A program made the translations under genes and the position numbers. Below, piece by piece: positions 1-6,094 of a stretch of DNA of 6,117 bases (positions are counted from its first letter, which is position 1; each line of letters opens with the position of its first letter). The stretch is from Candidatus Coatesiibacteriota bacterium (GTDB lineage: Bacteria > RBG-13-66-14 > B26-G2), in contig QMNJ01000093.1 in assembly GCA_003647715.1 (NCBI GenBank), forward strand, positions 1 to 6,117. Direction: 5' to 3'. The notes under the pieces are model-generated. The model ran no database searches. It saw nothing but the letters and a program-made list of their open reading frames with translations, and was not told the DNA's origin.

Positions 1-822
1 GTGCACCAAAAGATGCGCCTTCAAAACATTCTCCAGCAATACAGCGGTTGTTATCGGTCCTACTCCACCGGGAACAGGGGTTATCGCCTCTGCAATCTCT
101 GCCACACCATCATAGTCGCAATCACCATAGGGACCTCCGGTCTCATCATAATTGAAGCCGCAGTCAACCACCCAGGCACCAACGCCTATCATATTTTCTG
201 TTATCAGATGCTTCTTCCCAACAGCCACCACAACAAGCTCACCCTCTCTCACAACCCCAGCAAGGTTCTCGGTTCGTGAGTGGCATATAGTAACAGTAGC
301 ATGGCGGTGAAGTAAGAGCATAGATAGTGGTCTCCCAACCGCCAAGCTTCTCCCGATGACCACCGCCCTCTTCCCCCTGAAATTATAATCATAGTGTTCA
401 AGAAGGCGAATCACCGCAAGTGCAGTCGCAGGGAAGAGACCGTCAACCCCTGAGAATAGCAAACCCATATTTAGATAACCGACTCCATCTACATCCTTCT
501 CCCGAGGGATAAGTTCCTGAACAAGCGAGACATCAACACCCTCCGGATATGGTCTCTGGATTATTACACCTGAAATACCGGTAGAGATGCGAGCATCCTC
601 AATCGCAGACACCATCTCATCGCCCGAGCTAATCTCCACATAGTCAGCATTGATGCCGACCTTCTCCGCCTGCTTTATCAGTGTCTTTGTATATACCAGA
701 GCGTCCTTCTCTCCGGTTGTGAGTATTATTCTAAGATGGGGCTCTTGCTTAATGCTATCCACCTTCTTCTTAACATCATCATTTATCTTCTCTGCTACTA
801 TCTTTCCCTCAAGATTTATCAT
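1..822 (-). CDS. folD: FolD family methylene-tetrahydrofolate dehydrogenase/cyclohydrolase (3' end cut by window)
   Basis: Reading the minus strand from the ATG at 822 gives 274 codons open to the window edge with no stop. The family enzyme is cytoplasmic and oxidises 5,10-methylene-THF with NAD(P)+ and hydrolyses methenyl-THF to 10-formyl-THF. Visible motifs are Y44 of the catalytic helix, Gln89 in an IQRPYP version of the usual VQLPLP loop, KDVDG at 109-113 (D112), the dinucleotide-binding stretch GKRAVVIGRSLAVGRPL at 150-166 and ITPVPGGVGP at 247-256. Family C-termini end soon after PGGVGP..LLEN, so only a few residues and the stop are missing. The start is supported by a GAGG Shine-Dalgarno 7 nt upstream. 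It overlaps the end of ymdB by 14 bp, suggesting translational coupling. Oddity: the lysine expected four residues after Y44 is Leu48, and PCTP is PATA, so bifunctionality is uncertain. Confidence 0.93.
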   Translation of the reverse strand, partial: MINLEGKIVAEKINDDVKKKVDSIKQEPHLRIILTTGEKDALVYTKTLIKQAEKVGINADYVEISSGDEMVSAIEDARISTGISGVIIQRPYPEGVDVSLVQELIPREKDVDGVGYLNMGLLFSGVDGLFPATALAVIRLLEHYDYNFRGKRAVVIGRSLAVGRPLSMLLLHRHATVTICHSRTENLAGVVREGELVVVAVGKKHLITENMIGVGAWVVDCGFNYDETGGPYGDCDYDGVAEIAEAITPVPGGVGPITTAVLLENVLKAHLLVH

Positions 823-1600
823 ACAAATCCTCAAACATGTTTATTCTCTCAATTGAGGTCGCCTTCAGACCATCACACTCAACTACAACCCCTTGAAGTA
901 TCGCCCTACCTTTGGCTGGTGTAAACCTAACATTCATCTGTGTAACAAGATGTTTTATTGACCTCTTTACATCCATCCCGATGACCGAATCATATACCCC
1001 GCACATACCAACATCTGTAATATACGCAGTCCCCTCAGACAATATTCTCTCATCCGAGGTCTGGACATGCGTGTGGGTTCCTATAACAGCACAAGCCCTG
1101 CCGTTTGCATAATGACTGAATGCTTGCTTCTCGGCAGTCGCCTCTCCATGAAAATCAACAATTATTGGAACCCCCTCACCCTTCACTTCTTCATACAACT
1201 CATCAAACTCCATAAAAGGGCAGTCGGTAGATGGCATAAATACCCTGCCCTGAAGATTTAACACATAAAGTGATGAATTCCCCTCACTTGAATACTTAAT
1301 TAGACCCTTACCGGGAACTAATTTAGGATAGTTAGATGGACGCAGTAATCTTTCAAGCGCGTCAATATCATCAAGTATGTCTTTATTATCAAAGATGTGA
1401 TTACCGCTAGTGAACACATCAATCCCATAATCTAACAGTTCATTGTATATTAACTTTGTGAGACCGAAGCCACCAGCCGCATTCTCCACATTGGCAACCA
1501 CCACATCTACCCCCAACTTTCTTCTCAACCCCGAAAGGTGCCTGGCAACTACCCTTCTGCCTGGCTTACCAACAATATCTCCAAGCAACAGAACCTTCAT
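809..1600 (-). CDS. ymdB: YmdB-family metallophosphoesterase
   Basis: A 263-residue protein matching the usual length (about 260-265) of the YmdB/TIGR00282 calcineurin-like phosphoesterases. In Bacillus the family member hydrolyses 2',3'-cyclic nucleotides and affects biofilm and motility decisions. All expected metal ligands are visible in order: GDIVG (D8), NVENAAGG (E39, N40), GNHIFD (N67, H68), DFHGEATAEK (H151) and GTHTHVQT (H176, H178). No signal peptide or membrane segment is seen, so it should be cytoplasmic. The ATG at 1600 follows an AAGGA Shine-Dalgarno by 5 nt. It lies 19 bp after the rny stop and overlaps folD by 14 bp, consistent with the well-known rny-ymdB pairing in one operon. 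The family identification is firm; the true substrate in this organism is inferred. Confidence 0.96.
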   Translation of the reverse strand: MKVLLLGDIVGKPGRRVVARHLSGLRRKLGVDVVVANVENAAGGFGLTKLIYNELLDYGIDVFTSGNHIFDNKDILDDIDALERLLRPSNYPKLVPGKGLIKYSSEGNSSLYVLNLQGRVFMPSTDCPFMEFDELYEEVKGEGVPIIVDFHGEATAEKQAFSHYANGRACAVIGTHTHVQTSDERILSEGTAYITDVGMCGVYDSVIGMDVKRSIKHLVTQMNVRFTPAKGRAILQGVVVECDGLKATSIERINMFEDLYDKS

Positions 1601-1619
1601 CCTATCCTTCTAATAGAGA

Positions 1620-3182
1620 TTATCTCGCGTAATCTATCGCTCTTGTCTCCCTTATGACAGTAACCTTTATTCTACCTGGATACCTCTGCTCCTTCTCTAT
1701 CTTTCTTGAAACATCATAGGCAAGCTTTTCTGCTTCTTCATCGCTCACTAAAGCGCTCTCTACTATTACTCTCAGTTCCCTTCCTGCCTGAATAGCATAC
1801 GAGCGTGACACACCATCAAATGATGACGCAATATCCTCCAGTTGCTTTATTCTTTGCAGATATACCTGTAGGGTTTCATGCCTTGCACCCGGTCTTGTTG
1901 CGGAAATAGCATCTGCTGCGCAGACCAGAACCGCCTCAACCGTTTCCGGCTCCACTGCCTCATGATGACAGGCGATGGCGTTCACCACCTCTTTCTTCTC
2001 ACCAAATTTCTCCGCTAACTCCGCCCCAATCTGTGCATGGTCACCCTCTATATCCTGGTCAACCGCCTTGCCTATATCGTGAAGAAGCCCCATTCTCCTA
2101 GCAAGATGAAAATCACAACCAAGTTCTGAAGCCATAACACCCGCAAAATAGGCAACCTCCTTTGAGTGTGTAAGAGCATTCTGACCAAAACTGGTCCTGA
2201 AGTTCAATCGCCCTAATATCTTGACCAACTCGCGGTGTATCCCAGATATTCCAACCTCAAGTATCGCCTGCTCACCCGCCTCAACTATCCTCTCTTTTAT
2301 CTCCTCCCTCACCTTTCTAACTACATCTTCAATGATGGCGGGATGAATTCTACCATCCTTAACCAGACGCTCAATTGCAACCTTGGCAATCTCTCTCCTG
2401 ATGGGGTCAAATGAAGATATTACCACTGCCTCAGGTGTGTCATCAATGATGATATCTACACCCGTCTCGCTCTCCAGTGCTCTAATATTCCTACCCTCTC
2501 TACCTATAATGCGACCTTTCATCTCTTCACTCGGAAGGTCCACCAATGAGACGGTTGTCTCAGATGAGAAATCAGAGGCACATCTCTGTATTGCGAGTGC
2601 CAGTATATCTCTTGACTTTCGCTCTGCCTCCTCTCTCGCCTCAGCCACCATATCATGGACCATTCTGGCACACTCCCTCTCCACCTCAGACCTCATCTCA
2701 TCGCGAAGCATCTCTCTCGCTTCATCCCTTGTCATTCCCGCTATCTCTTCCAGTTCCTTAACTCTCTTTGCGACCAACTCCTTTGCTCTCATCTCTTTAT
2801 CCTTGATGAGGTTCTCCTTCTCAGTCAACTGAGAAAACGTCTTCTGAAGCTCCACCTCCCTTTTCTCCAGAGACAATGTCCTTCTCTCTATACTTTCTTC
2901 TCTATGGTGTAGAACTTTCTCGTATGCCCTCAACTCCTTTGTCTTCTCACTTATCTCCCTCTCAAGCGCCTCCCTCTTCTTATAGACCTCATCCTTCGCC
3001 TCCAGGAGAGCGTTCCTCTTCGCCTCCTCTGCCTCTCTCTTCGCTTCCTCAATTATCCGCTCTGCATACTCTTCAGCAGAACCAATCTTTCTCTCAGCAG
3101 TTCTCTTTCTCAAAATATAGCCAAGATATATGGAGATGGCTCCAACAATCACTGCTACTGCAATACAATATACAACCATCAT
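1620..3182 (-). CDS. rny: Ribonuclease Y (membrane-anchored endoribonuclease)
   Basis: A 520-residue protein with the full RNase Y architecture at the usual length (about 510-520). An N-terminal hydrophobic anchor spans about residues 3-24. A long charged coiled coil runs from about 30 to 200, very rich in Glu, Lys and Arg. A KH RNA-binding domain follows with the GRIIGREGRNIR signature at 223-234. The HD hydrolase domain shows THS (H339), LLHDIGK (H368, D369), GDH at 380-382, CHH at 405-407 and D424. The protein initiates mRNA decay at the inner face of the membrane. Two tandem ATGs (3182 and 3179) follow an AAGGAG Shine-Dalgarno; the first, spaced 6 nt, is chosen, and the second would remove one residue. 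It is the first gene of the rny-ymdB-folD group, preceded by 182 bp of non-coding DNA. No truncation or missing catalytic residue is seen. Confidence 0.98.
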   Translation of the reverse strand: MMVVYCIAVAVIVGAISIYLGYILRKRTAERKIGSAEEYAERIIEEAKREAEEAKRNALLEAKDEVYKKREALEREISEKTKELRAYEKVLHHREESIERRTLSLEKREVELQKTFSQLTEKENLIKDKEMRAKELVAKRVKELEEIAGMTRDEAREMLRDEMRSEVERECARMVHDMVAEAREEAERKSRDILALAIQRCASDFSSETTVSLVDLPSEEMKGRIIGREGRNIRALESETGVDIIIDDTPEAVVISSFDPIRREIAKVAIERLVKDGRIHPAIIEDVVRKVREEIKERIVEAGEQAILEVGISGIHRELVKILGRLNFRTSFGQNALTHSKEVAYFAGVMASELGCDFHLARRMGLLHDIGKAVDQDIEGDHAQIGAELAEKFGEKKEVVNAIACHHEAVEPETVEAVLVCAADAISATRPGARHETLQVYLQRIKQLEDIASSFDGVSRSYAIQAGRELRVIVESALVSDEEAEKLAYDVSRKIEKEQRYPGRIKVTVIRETRAIDYAR

Positions 3183-3323
3183 TAGTATCTCCTTATTCCC
3201 CCTTCATCTATGGGGTAAGGCACCAGTTAGAACTTAACAGAGTAAAGATAGTTATAAGAGAAATTACATCAAAATTAGAAACCTACAATCTTTCATATAT
3301 CTAAAAAATCTATCTAAACTTCC

Positions 3324-3338
3324 GTTAATAACATTAAC
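3324..3338. repeat. Small perfect inverted repeat, possible operator
   Basis: GTTAAT, a 3-nt spacer AAC, then ATTAAC form a perfect 6-bp dyad about 140 bp upstream of rny. The size and AT-rich symmetry fit a helix-turn-helix operator, but in AT-rich DNA such a dyad can arise by chance, so function is inference only. Confidence 0.25.
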
Positions 3339-3345
3339 AAGCCCT

Positions 3346-3364
3346 ACCCCGAATTCTTTGGGGT
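3346..3364 (-). terminator. Possible weak terminator hairpin after the barrel gene
   Basis: Arms ACCCC and GGGGT, extended by two A-T pairs around a short loop, lie directly against the TAG stop of the barrel gene (3365-3367). On the minus strand there is one A-C mismatch in the stem and no U-run follows, so it is a poor match to an intrinsic terminator. Its position at the end of the upstream gene block is the main argument. It may instead be an RNA 3'-end stabiliser. Confidence 0.3.
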
Positions 3365-4294
3365 CTAAAAATAATATATTAAATCAGCCACTGTGGTCAA
3401 GCCCAAATGCTTATGAAACATAAATGCAGTGTTTAGCTCAATACTATCTACTCCAACACCCACCCCAATCGTTGGCTGATTGCTATCAGTATCAAAACCA
3501 CCCCCTGCAGATATGAAAAAGGTATCAGAACCAACTCTGAAGTCGCCTCCCAGCGCACCACTATATTGCCCATCTATGTCTATGAGAATTTCACCCGAAA
3601 TCCATAGGTTAGAAAGTGGATTAACGGAGAGCCCTCCAGAAAATTTAGCCGGCTCTGTGTCGCTAATCTCCTTGAGTTTAATATTTGGTGAAGAGAGATT
3701 CTTGATAAAGAAACCAATCCTTGTTCTCGGCAAAACCCTGATAAACCCAGCATCAATGCCGAAACCGCTATCCGAGAGATAACCCACCTTCATCGTGTAG
3801 ATATTCATCCTGAAACCAATATATGATGTCGGGGGAACATCAAACTCAATGTCGCCCCCAAGCCCCTTAGACCAGCAGAAACCCACCATAGTTGATGTCA
3901 CCCTGAAGTCCTCAGTGTATTCACTGTCTTCTTCATAGCCCGCCATCTTCCCGCTGGAATGGTATATGGCATTAAAGCCGATTGAACCAAAAGAGCCATA
4001 CATCACCTTCATCTGTGAGGATAATCCGACCGAAGCAATGGTGGAACCACCCATACTGCCGAAGGGATGTGAATAGGTGGCAATCACCCCGCTCTCTGAA
4101 TTGAGGTCCAGACCCGCAGGATTTGCATACATAGCATAGATACCATCTACTGTGGACATCACGCCACCTGTAGAAGAGATACCAGCGGTGGTGAGTGCAA
4201 ACTGCGGATACAATTCGCCGGGACTTCCATTCCACGGAAGAGAAAACGCAGGAATTATCACCATTAGCATAAGTCCAATAAGTGCTCTATTCAT
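3365..4294 (-). CDS. UPF0164/PorV-like outer-membrane beta-barrel protein
   Basis: A 309-residue secreted protein. Residues 1-18 form a signal peptide: a short basic start (MNR), a hydrophobic core and probable cleavage near AFS. The mature part is Gly-, Ser- and aromatic-rich with alternating beta-strand patterns throughout, an ANPAGL motif at about 57-62 typical of the FadL/PorV/UPF0164 group, and a C-terminal Tyr-Phe as expected for Bam-dependent insertion. Some relatives act as transporters or secretion-associated porins; the substrate here is unknown. The ATG at 4294 is chosen over an in-frame TTG at 4309 because a GAGG lies 9 nt upstream of it and the signal peptide is cleaner. The TTG start would instead overlap the thioesterase stop by 4 bp. 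The gene follows the thioesterase by only 11 bp, so co-transcription is likely. Family membership is a fold-level inference. Confidence 0.78.
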   Translation of the reverse strand: MNRALIGLMLMVIIPAFSLPWNGSPGELYPQFALTTAGISSTGGVMSTVDGIYAMYANPAGLDLNSESGVIATYSHPFGSMGGSTIASVGLSSQMKVMYGSFGSIGFNAIYHSSGKMAGYEEDSEYTEDFRVTSTMVGFCWSKGLGGDIEFDVPPTSYIGFRMNIYTMKVGYLSDSGFGIDAGFIRVLPRTRIGFFIKNLSSPNIKLKEISDTEPAKFSGGLSVNPLSNLWISGEILIDIDGQYSGALGGDFRVGSDTFFISAGGGFDTDSNQPTIGVGVGVDSIELNTAFMFHKHLGLTTVADLIYYF

Positions 4295-4305
4295 ATAACT
4301 CAACC

Positions 4306-4743
4306 TCAACTGATAAGGTCTTCTATCACCTCAGGTATCTTAACCACCCTACCGTTTGCGTCCACCACAGGGTGGATGGTATATCCCTCTGCCAACAGCT
4401 TATCATCTCTAACTATGCGGTAGTTAAACTTTATCTTTGTTCTACCAACCTTCTCCATCGTTGTGTGTATCTCCAGGAGGTCATCATAGAGGGCGGGACT
4501 CTCATATCGGCAGTATGCCTCAATCACCGGCATAGCCAGTTTATAACTATCCTCCAACTTGCGATACGACATACCACTATATCTCATATACTCCACCCTG
4601 CCCGCCTCAAAGAATAACAGATAGTTGGCGTAATAGACCACACCCATCTTGTCGGTCTGCTCATACAGCGGTCTGAAGGTGTAGGCAACCACCCTTCTGC
4701 CATCATCCTCATACTGCCATACTCTGCCAACTTCATTAGCCAT
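4306..4743 (-). CDS. YbgC-like acyl-CoA thioesterase (4HBT hot-dog fold)
   Basis: A 145-residue single-domain protein, close to the 130-150 typical of YbgC/FadM-type thioesterases that hydrolyse acyl-CoA or aryl-CoA esters in the cytoplasm. The signature region is clear: LYEQTDKMGVVYYANYLLFF at 26-45, with the catalytic-type Asp31, continuing into EAGRVEYMR. The His seen after VVY in E. coli YbgC is Tyr38 here, a substitution that I believe occurs in other members. The open frame extends upstream to 4824, but that part lies inside the methyltransferase gene in another frame. The ATG at 4743 begins just 7 bp after the methyltransferase stop and fits the domain. No Shine-Dalgarno is visible before it; the leader is a pure A/T stretch, so initiation may rely on coupling to the upstream gene. 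A TTG at 4761 is an alternative start. The substrate cannot be predicted. Confidence 0.88.
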   Translation of the reverse strand: MANEVGRVWQYEDDGRRVVAYTFRPLYEQTDKMGVVYYANYLLFFEAGRVEYMRYSGMSYRKLEDSYKLAMPVIEAYCRYESPALYDDLLEIHTTMEKVGRTKIKFNYRIVRDDKLLAEGYTIHPVVDANGRVVKIPEVIEDLIS

Positions 4744-4750
4744 TATTATA

Positions 4751-5674
4751 TTATTTATCAAATATTCTCGGGCTATTAAAGTCCAACCCGAACTTCTCAA
4801 CCCTCCTTTCTGCCAATCGAACATATTCTTCGTTTATTTCATACCCGCAATAACTCCTGTTAGTTTTTAATGCGGCTATTGCGGTCTGCCCACTGCCCAT
4901 AAACGGGTCAAGAACTACTTCACCCTCAAAAGTATACAATTGTATTAATCTATAAGGCAATTCAATAGGAAAAGGTGCAGGGTGTCCAATCTTAGTCGCT
5001 TGCTCACAAGAAAATGTCCAAACGCTTTTCGTAAATTCAAGGAACTCATCTCTTGTAATTGTGCTCTCTCTGCCAAGATTTTCTCTCCTAAAAGTCCCTT
5101 TTGAAAATACTAAAATATACTCATGAACATCTCTTAATGTTGGATTTTTTGCGGAAAGCCAACTACCCCACGCAGTTGAGGAGCTTCCGCTCGATGCTTT
5201 ATTCCATATTATCTCACCCCTCATTAAAAACCCCAAGTCAATCATATCTTCTACAATAAACAAGTGCAGAGGTATATATGGCTTCCTTCCCAAATTAGCA
5301 ATATTAATGCATGCTCTACCACCAGGAACAAGCACTCTCTTAACCTCAACCCAAACACTCTTAAGAAAACTTCTATACTCTTCTATCGTTAAATTATTAT
5401 CATAGTCCTTACCTACATTATAAGGAGGCGATGTAACCATAAGATGAATGCTGTTATCAGGAAGTTCGTCCATTTTCTCGCTTGTCTTACAAAATATCTT
5501 GTTTATAAACTCCGATGGAATAGTATTCTCTATATACTCAACCCTTTCTTCCTTAGGCAATCCCTCATACAATCTACTATTGTAGAATTTAGAAGAATCG
5601 TGGTTTATTCTGCCGGAAGAGCCAAACGAACTGGTTTTTGTGCTTCTCTTTCTCTTATTCTTTCGATAGTCCAC
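4751..5674 (-). CDS. Beta-class DNA amino-methyltransferase (N4-cytosine or N6-adenine), apparently solitary
   Basis: A 307-residue S-adenosylmethionine-dependent DNA methyltransferase. Motif order is that of the beta class: catalytic TSPPYNVG (81-88) first, then the VLVPGGRACINIANLGRKPY region (114-133), GEIIWNK (153-159), a recognition segment of about 70 residues, HPAPFPIELPYRLI (231-244, motif X) and the SAM-binding VLDPFMGSGQT (254-264, motif I). TSPPY favours N4-cytosine methylation, although some N6-adenine enzymes share it. The central block recalls archaeal CTAG-methylating enzymes (M.MthZI/M.MjaI type) from memory; I could not align it. The GTG start at 5674 follows GGGAGG by 8 nt. 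The first 20 residues are strongly basic (Arg/Lys-rich). No restriction endonuclease is adjacent: the flanks are a small membrane protein and a thioesterase. The gene is more AT-rich than the genes at lower coordinates, which suggests horizontal acquisition. Confidence 0.94.
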   Translation of the reverse strand: MDYRKNKRKRSTKTSSFGSSGRINHDSSKFYNSRLYEGLPKEERVEYIENTIPSEFINKIFCKTSEKMDELPDNSIHLMVTSPPYNVGKDYDNNLTIEEYRSFLKSVWVEVKRVLVPGGRACINIANLGRKPYIPLHLFIVEDMIDLGFLMRGEIIWNKASSGSSSTAWGSWLSAKNPTLRDVHEYILVFSKGTFRRENLGRESTITRDEFLEFTKSVWTFSCEQATKIGHPAPFPIELPYRLIQLYTFEGEVVLDPFMGSGQTAIAALKTNRSYCGYEINEEYVRLAERRVEKFGLDFNSPRIFDK

Positions 5675-5706
5675 TTACTATTCCTCCCAATAACAAGCGT
5701 TAATTC

Positions 5707-5734
5707 CTACCGCCGAGCTTGCGCCCGGCGGTAG
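5707..5734 (-). ncRNA. Strong 12-bp RNA hairpin with GCAA tetraloop in the methyltransferase leader
   Basis: On the minus strand CTACCGCCGGGC pairs with GCTCGGCGGTAG around a GCAA loop. That is 12 consecutive pairs including one G-U, closed by a GNRA-type tetraloop. On the plus strand the G-U becomes an A-C mismatch, so the structure is complete only as minus-strand RNA. It sits 18 nt before the Shine-Dalgarno of the methyltransferase. No U-run follows, so it is not a standard terminator. It could be a processing or stability element, or the hairpin of a REP-like repeat. Confidence 0.6.
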
Positions 5735-5753
5735 CGTGTGAGGAGGTATTGAG

Positions 5754-5828
5754 ATGGTTGGGTTGGGTTGGACATGCCGTATACGCATATATTTATTGCA
5801 ACACCACTTGTGTATAACATCCTCCTAA
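5754..5828 (+). CDS. Possible 24-residue micro-ORF with a strong ribosome binding site
   Basis: This is the only plus-strand candidate. An AGGAGG at 5741-5746 stands exactly 7 nt before the ATG at 5754, and the frame reads 24 codons to a TAA at 5826. The peptide begins MVGLGWTCRIRIYLLQHH and has no recognisable domain; it is short, partly hydrophobic and has two Cys. The spacing and strength of the Shine-Dalgarno are better than for most genes in the window, but the same AGGAGG is part of the inverted repeat, so the match may be incidental. Peptides of this kind can also be mis-read from intergenic repeat families. It overlaps the 3' end of the minus-strand membrane gene by 4 bp. Translation is unproven. 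Confidence 0.22.
   Translation: MVGLGWTCRIRIYLLQHHLCITSS
5756..5771 (+). repeat. GGGTT tandem run, possible two-tetrad G-quadruplex
   Basis: The plus strand reads GG-TT-GGG-TT-GGG-TT-GG, four G-runs with uniform TT loops. This geometry permits a two-tetrad quadruplex resembling the thrombin-aptamer arrangement. The G-rich strand is opposite to the transcription of the surrounding genes, so any fold would form in DNA or in a plus-strand transcript. Confidence 0.5.
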
Positions 5829-6094
5829 CACAAAAATTTTTCTATTAACACACTCGCATATACAAATCCAGTTAGCACAAACAAGGCATCACTTATAGTA
5901 TCAACCAAACTTGTTTCACCCCACAATACATCTGAAATTTCTTTGACTATTATGTATAACATAACTATAACCAATACTCCCACAAGATTCAGCCCAATCA
6001 CACAGAGAGAAAATGTCAAAAATGCTCCCCATAGAAAGTGTAAAACTTGTTGGCTTCTGCCTATTCTATTTAATATTCTCCATATCTTTCTCAT
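5825..6094 (-). CDS. Small integral membrane protein of unknown function
   Basis: An 89-residue protein not recognised by family. After a basic amphipathic N-terminus (about residues 1-15, with several Arg and Lys), there are three hydrophobic stretches at about 17-34, 35-50 and 66-86, so two to three membrane passes are likely. Conserved-looking polar positions are His19, the VKEISD motif at about 50-55 and TSLVDTISD at about 61-69. The KE..D followed by S..D...D pattern is reminiscent of VanZ-like and DUF2279-like small membrane proteins, but this is only a resemblance. Two tandem ATGs exist; the second (6094) is preferred because GGGAGG lies 5 nt before it, against 2 nt for the first (6097). 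The last codons and TAG lie inside an inverted-repeat arm, so the C-terminus may have been shaped by an inserted repeat. Composition is AT-rich like the methyltransferase. Confidence 0.62.
   Translation of the reverse strand: MRKIWRILNRIGRSQQVLHFLWGAFLTFSLCVIGLNLVGVLVIVMLYIIVKEISDVLWGETSLVDTISDALFVLTGFVYASVLIEKFLC

Larger units (their letters stand above)
3183..3364 (-). promoter_or_regulatory. Spacer upstream of rny, probable operon promoter region
   Basis: This 182-bp AT-rich gap separates the barrel gene from rny and is the only sizeable spacer before the rny-ymdB-folD genes, so the operon promoter is most likely here. On the minus strand there is a TATAAC-like -10 at about 3250-3255 but no convincing -35 at the usual distance. 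I therefore do not place a precise promoter. The rny Shine-Dalgarno (AAGGAG) lies at the low-coordinate end. A hairpin and a small inverted repeat at the other end are listed separately. Confidence 0.4.
5736..5831. repeat. Inverted-repeat-bounded spacer, candidate small mobile/repeat element
   Basis: GTGTGAGGAGG at 5736-5746 and CCTCCTAACAC at 5821-5831 are inverted copies matching at 10 of 11 positions, about 74 bp apart. Between them are the GGTTGGGTTGGGTTGG run (5756-5771), the palindrome CGTATACG (5778-5785) and an ACAC/GTGT mini-dyad near 5802. The right arm contains the last codons and stop of the small membrane gene. Terminal inverted repeats plus the neighbouring hairpin resemble a MITE or REP-type element, but no target duplication or second copy is visible in this window. 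Confidence 0.4.

Noticed and set aside
1..279. Plus-strand open frame of 92 residues at the window start
   Set aside because: It is antisense to the well-conserved C-terminal half of FolD, which reads cleanly on the minus strand.
2383..2832. Long plus-strand open frame of about 149 residues inside rny
   Set aside because: Ser- and Leu-rich low-complexity translation antisense to the coiled-coil and KH region of rny; it is a shadow frame with no domain.
4295..4309. TTG start at 4309 for the barrel gene
   Set aside because: No Shine-Dalgarno precedes it and it adds five residues before a good signal peptide that starts at the ATG at 4294 with a GAGG upstream.
4744..4824. Upstream extension of the thioesterase to an ATG at 4824
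   Set aside because: It would overlap the conserved C-terminus of the methyltransferase in another frame, adds 27 residues beyond the family length, and those residues show no hot-dog similarity.
5707..5820. A minus-strand open frame of 37 residues from ATG 5820 ending in the hairpin at TAG 5707
   Set aside because: AGGAGG abuts the ATG with no spacer, the frame runs through the GC-rich hairpin arms giving an Arg-rich tail, and no domain is recognisable; it looks like a by-product of the repeat.
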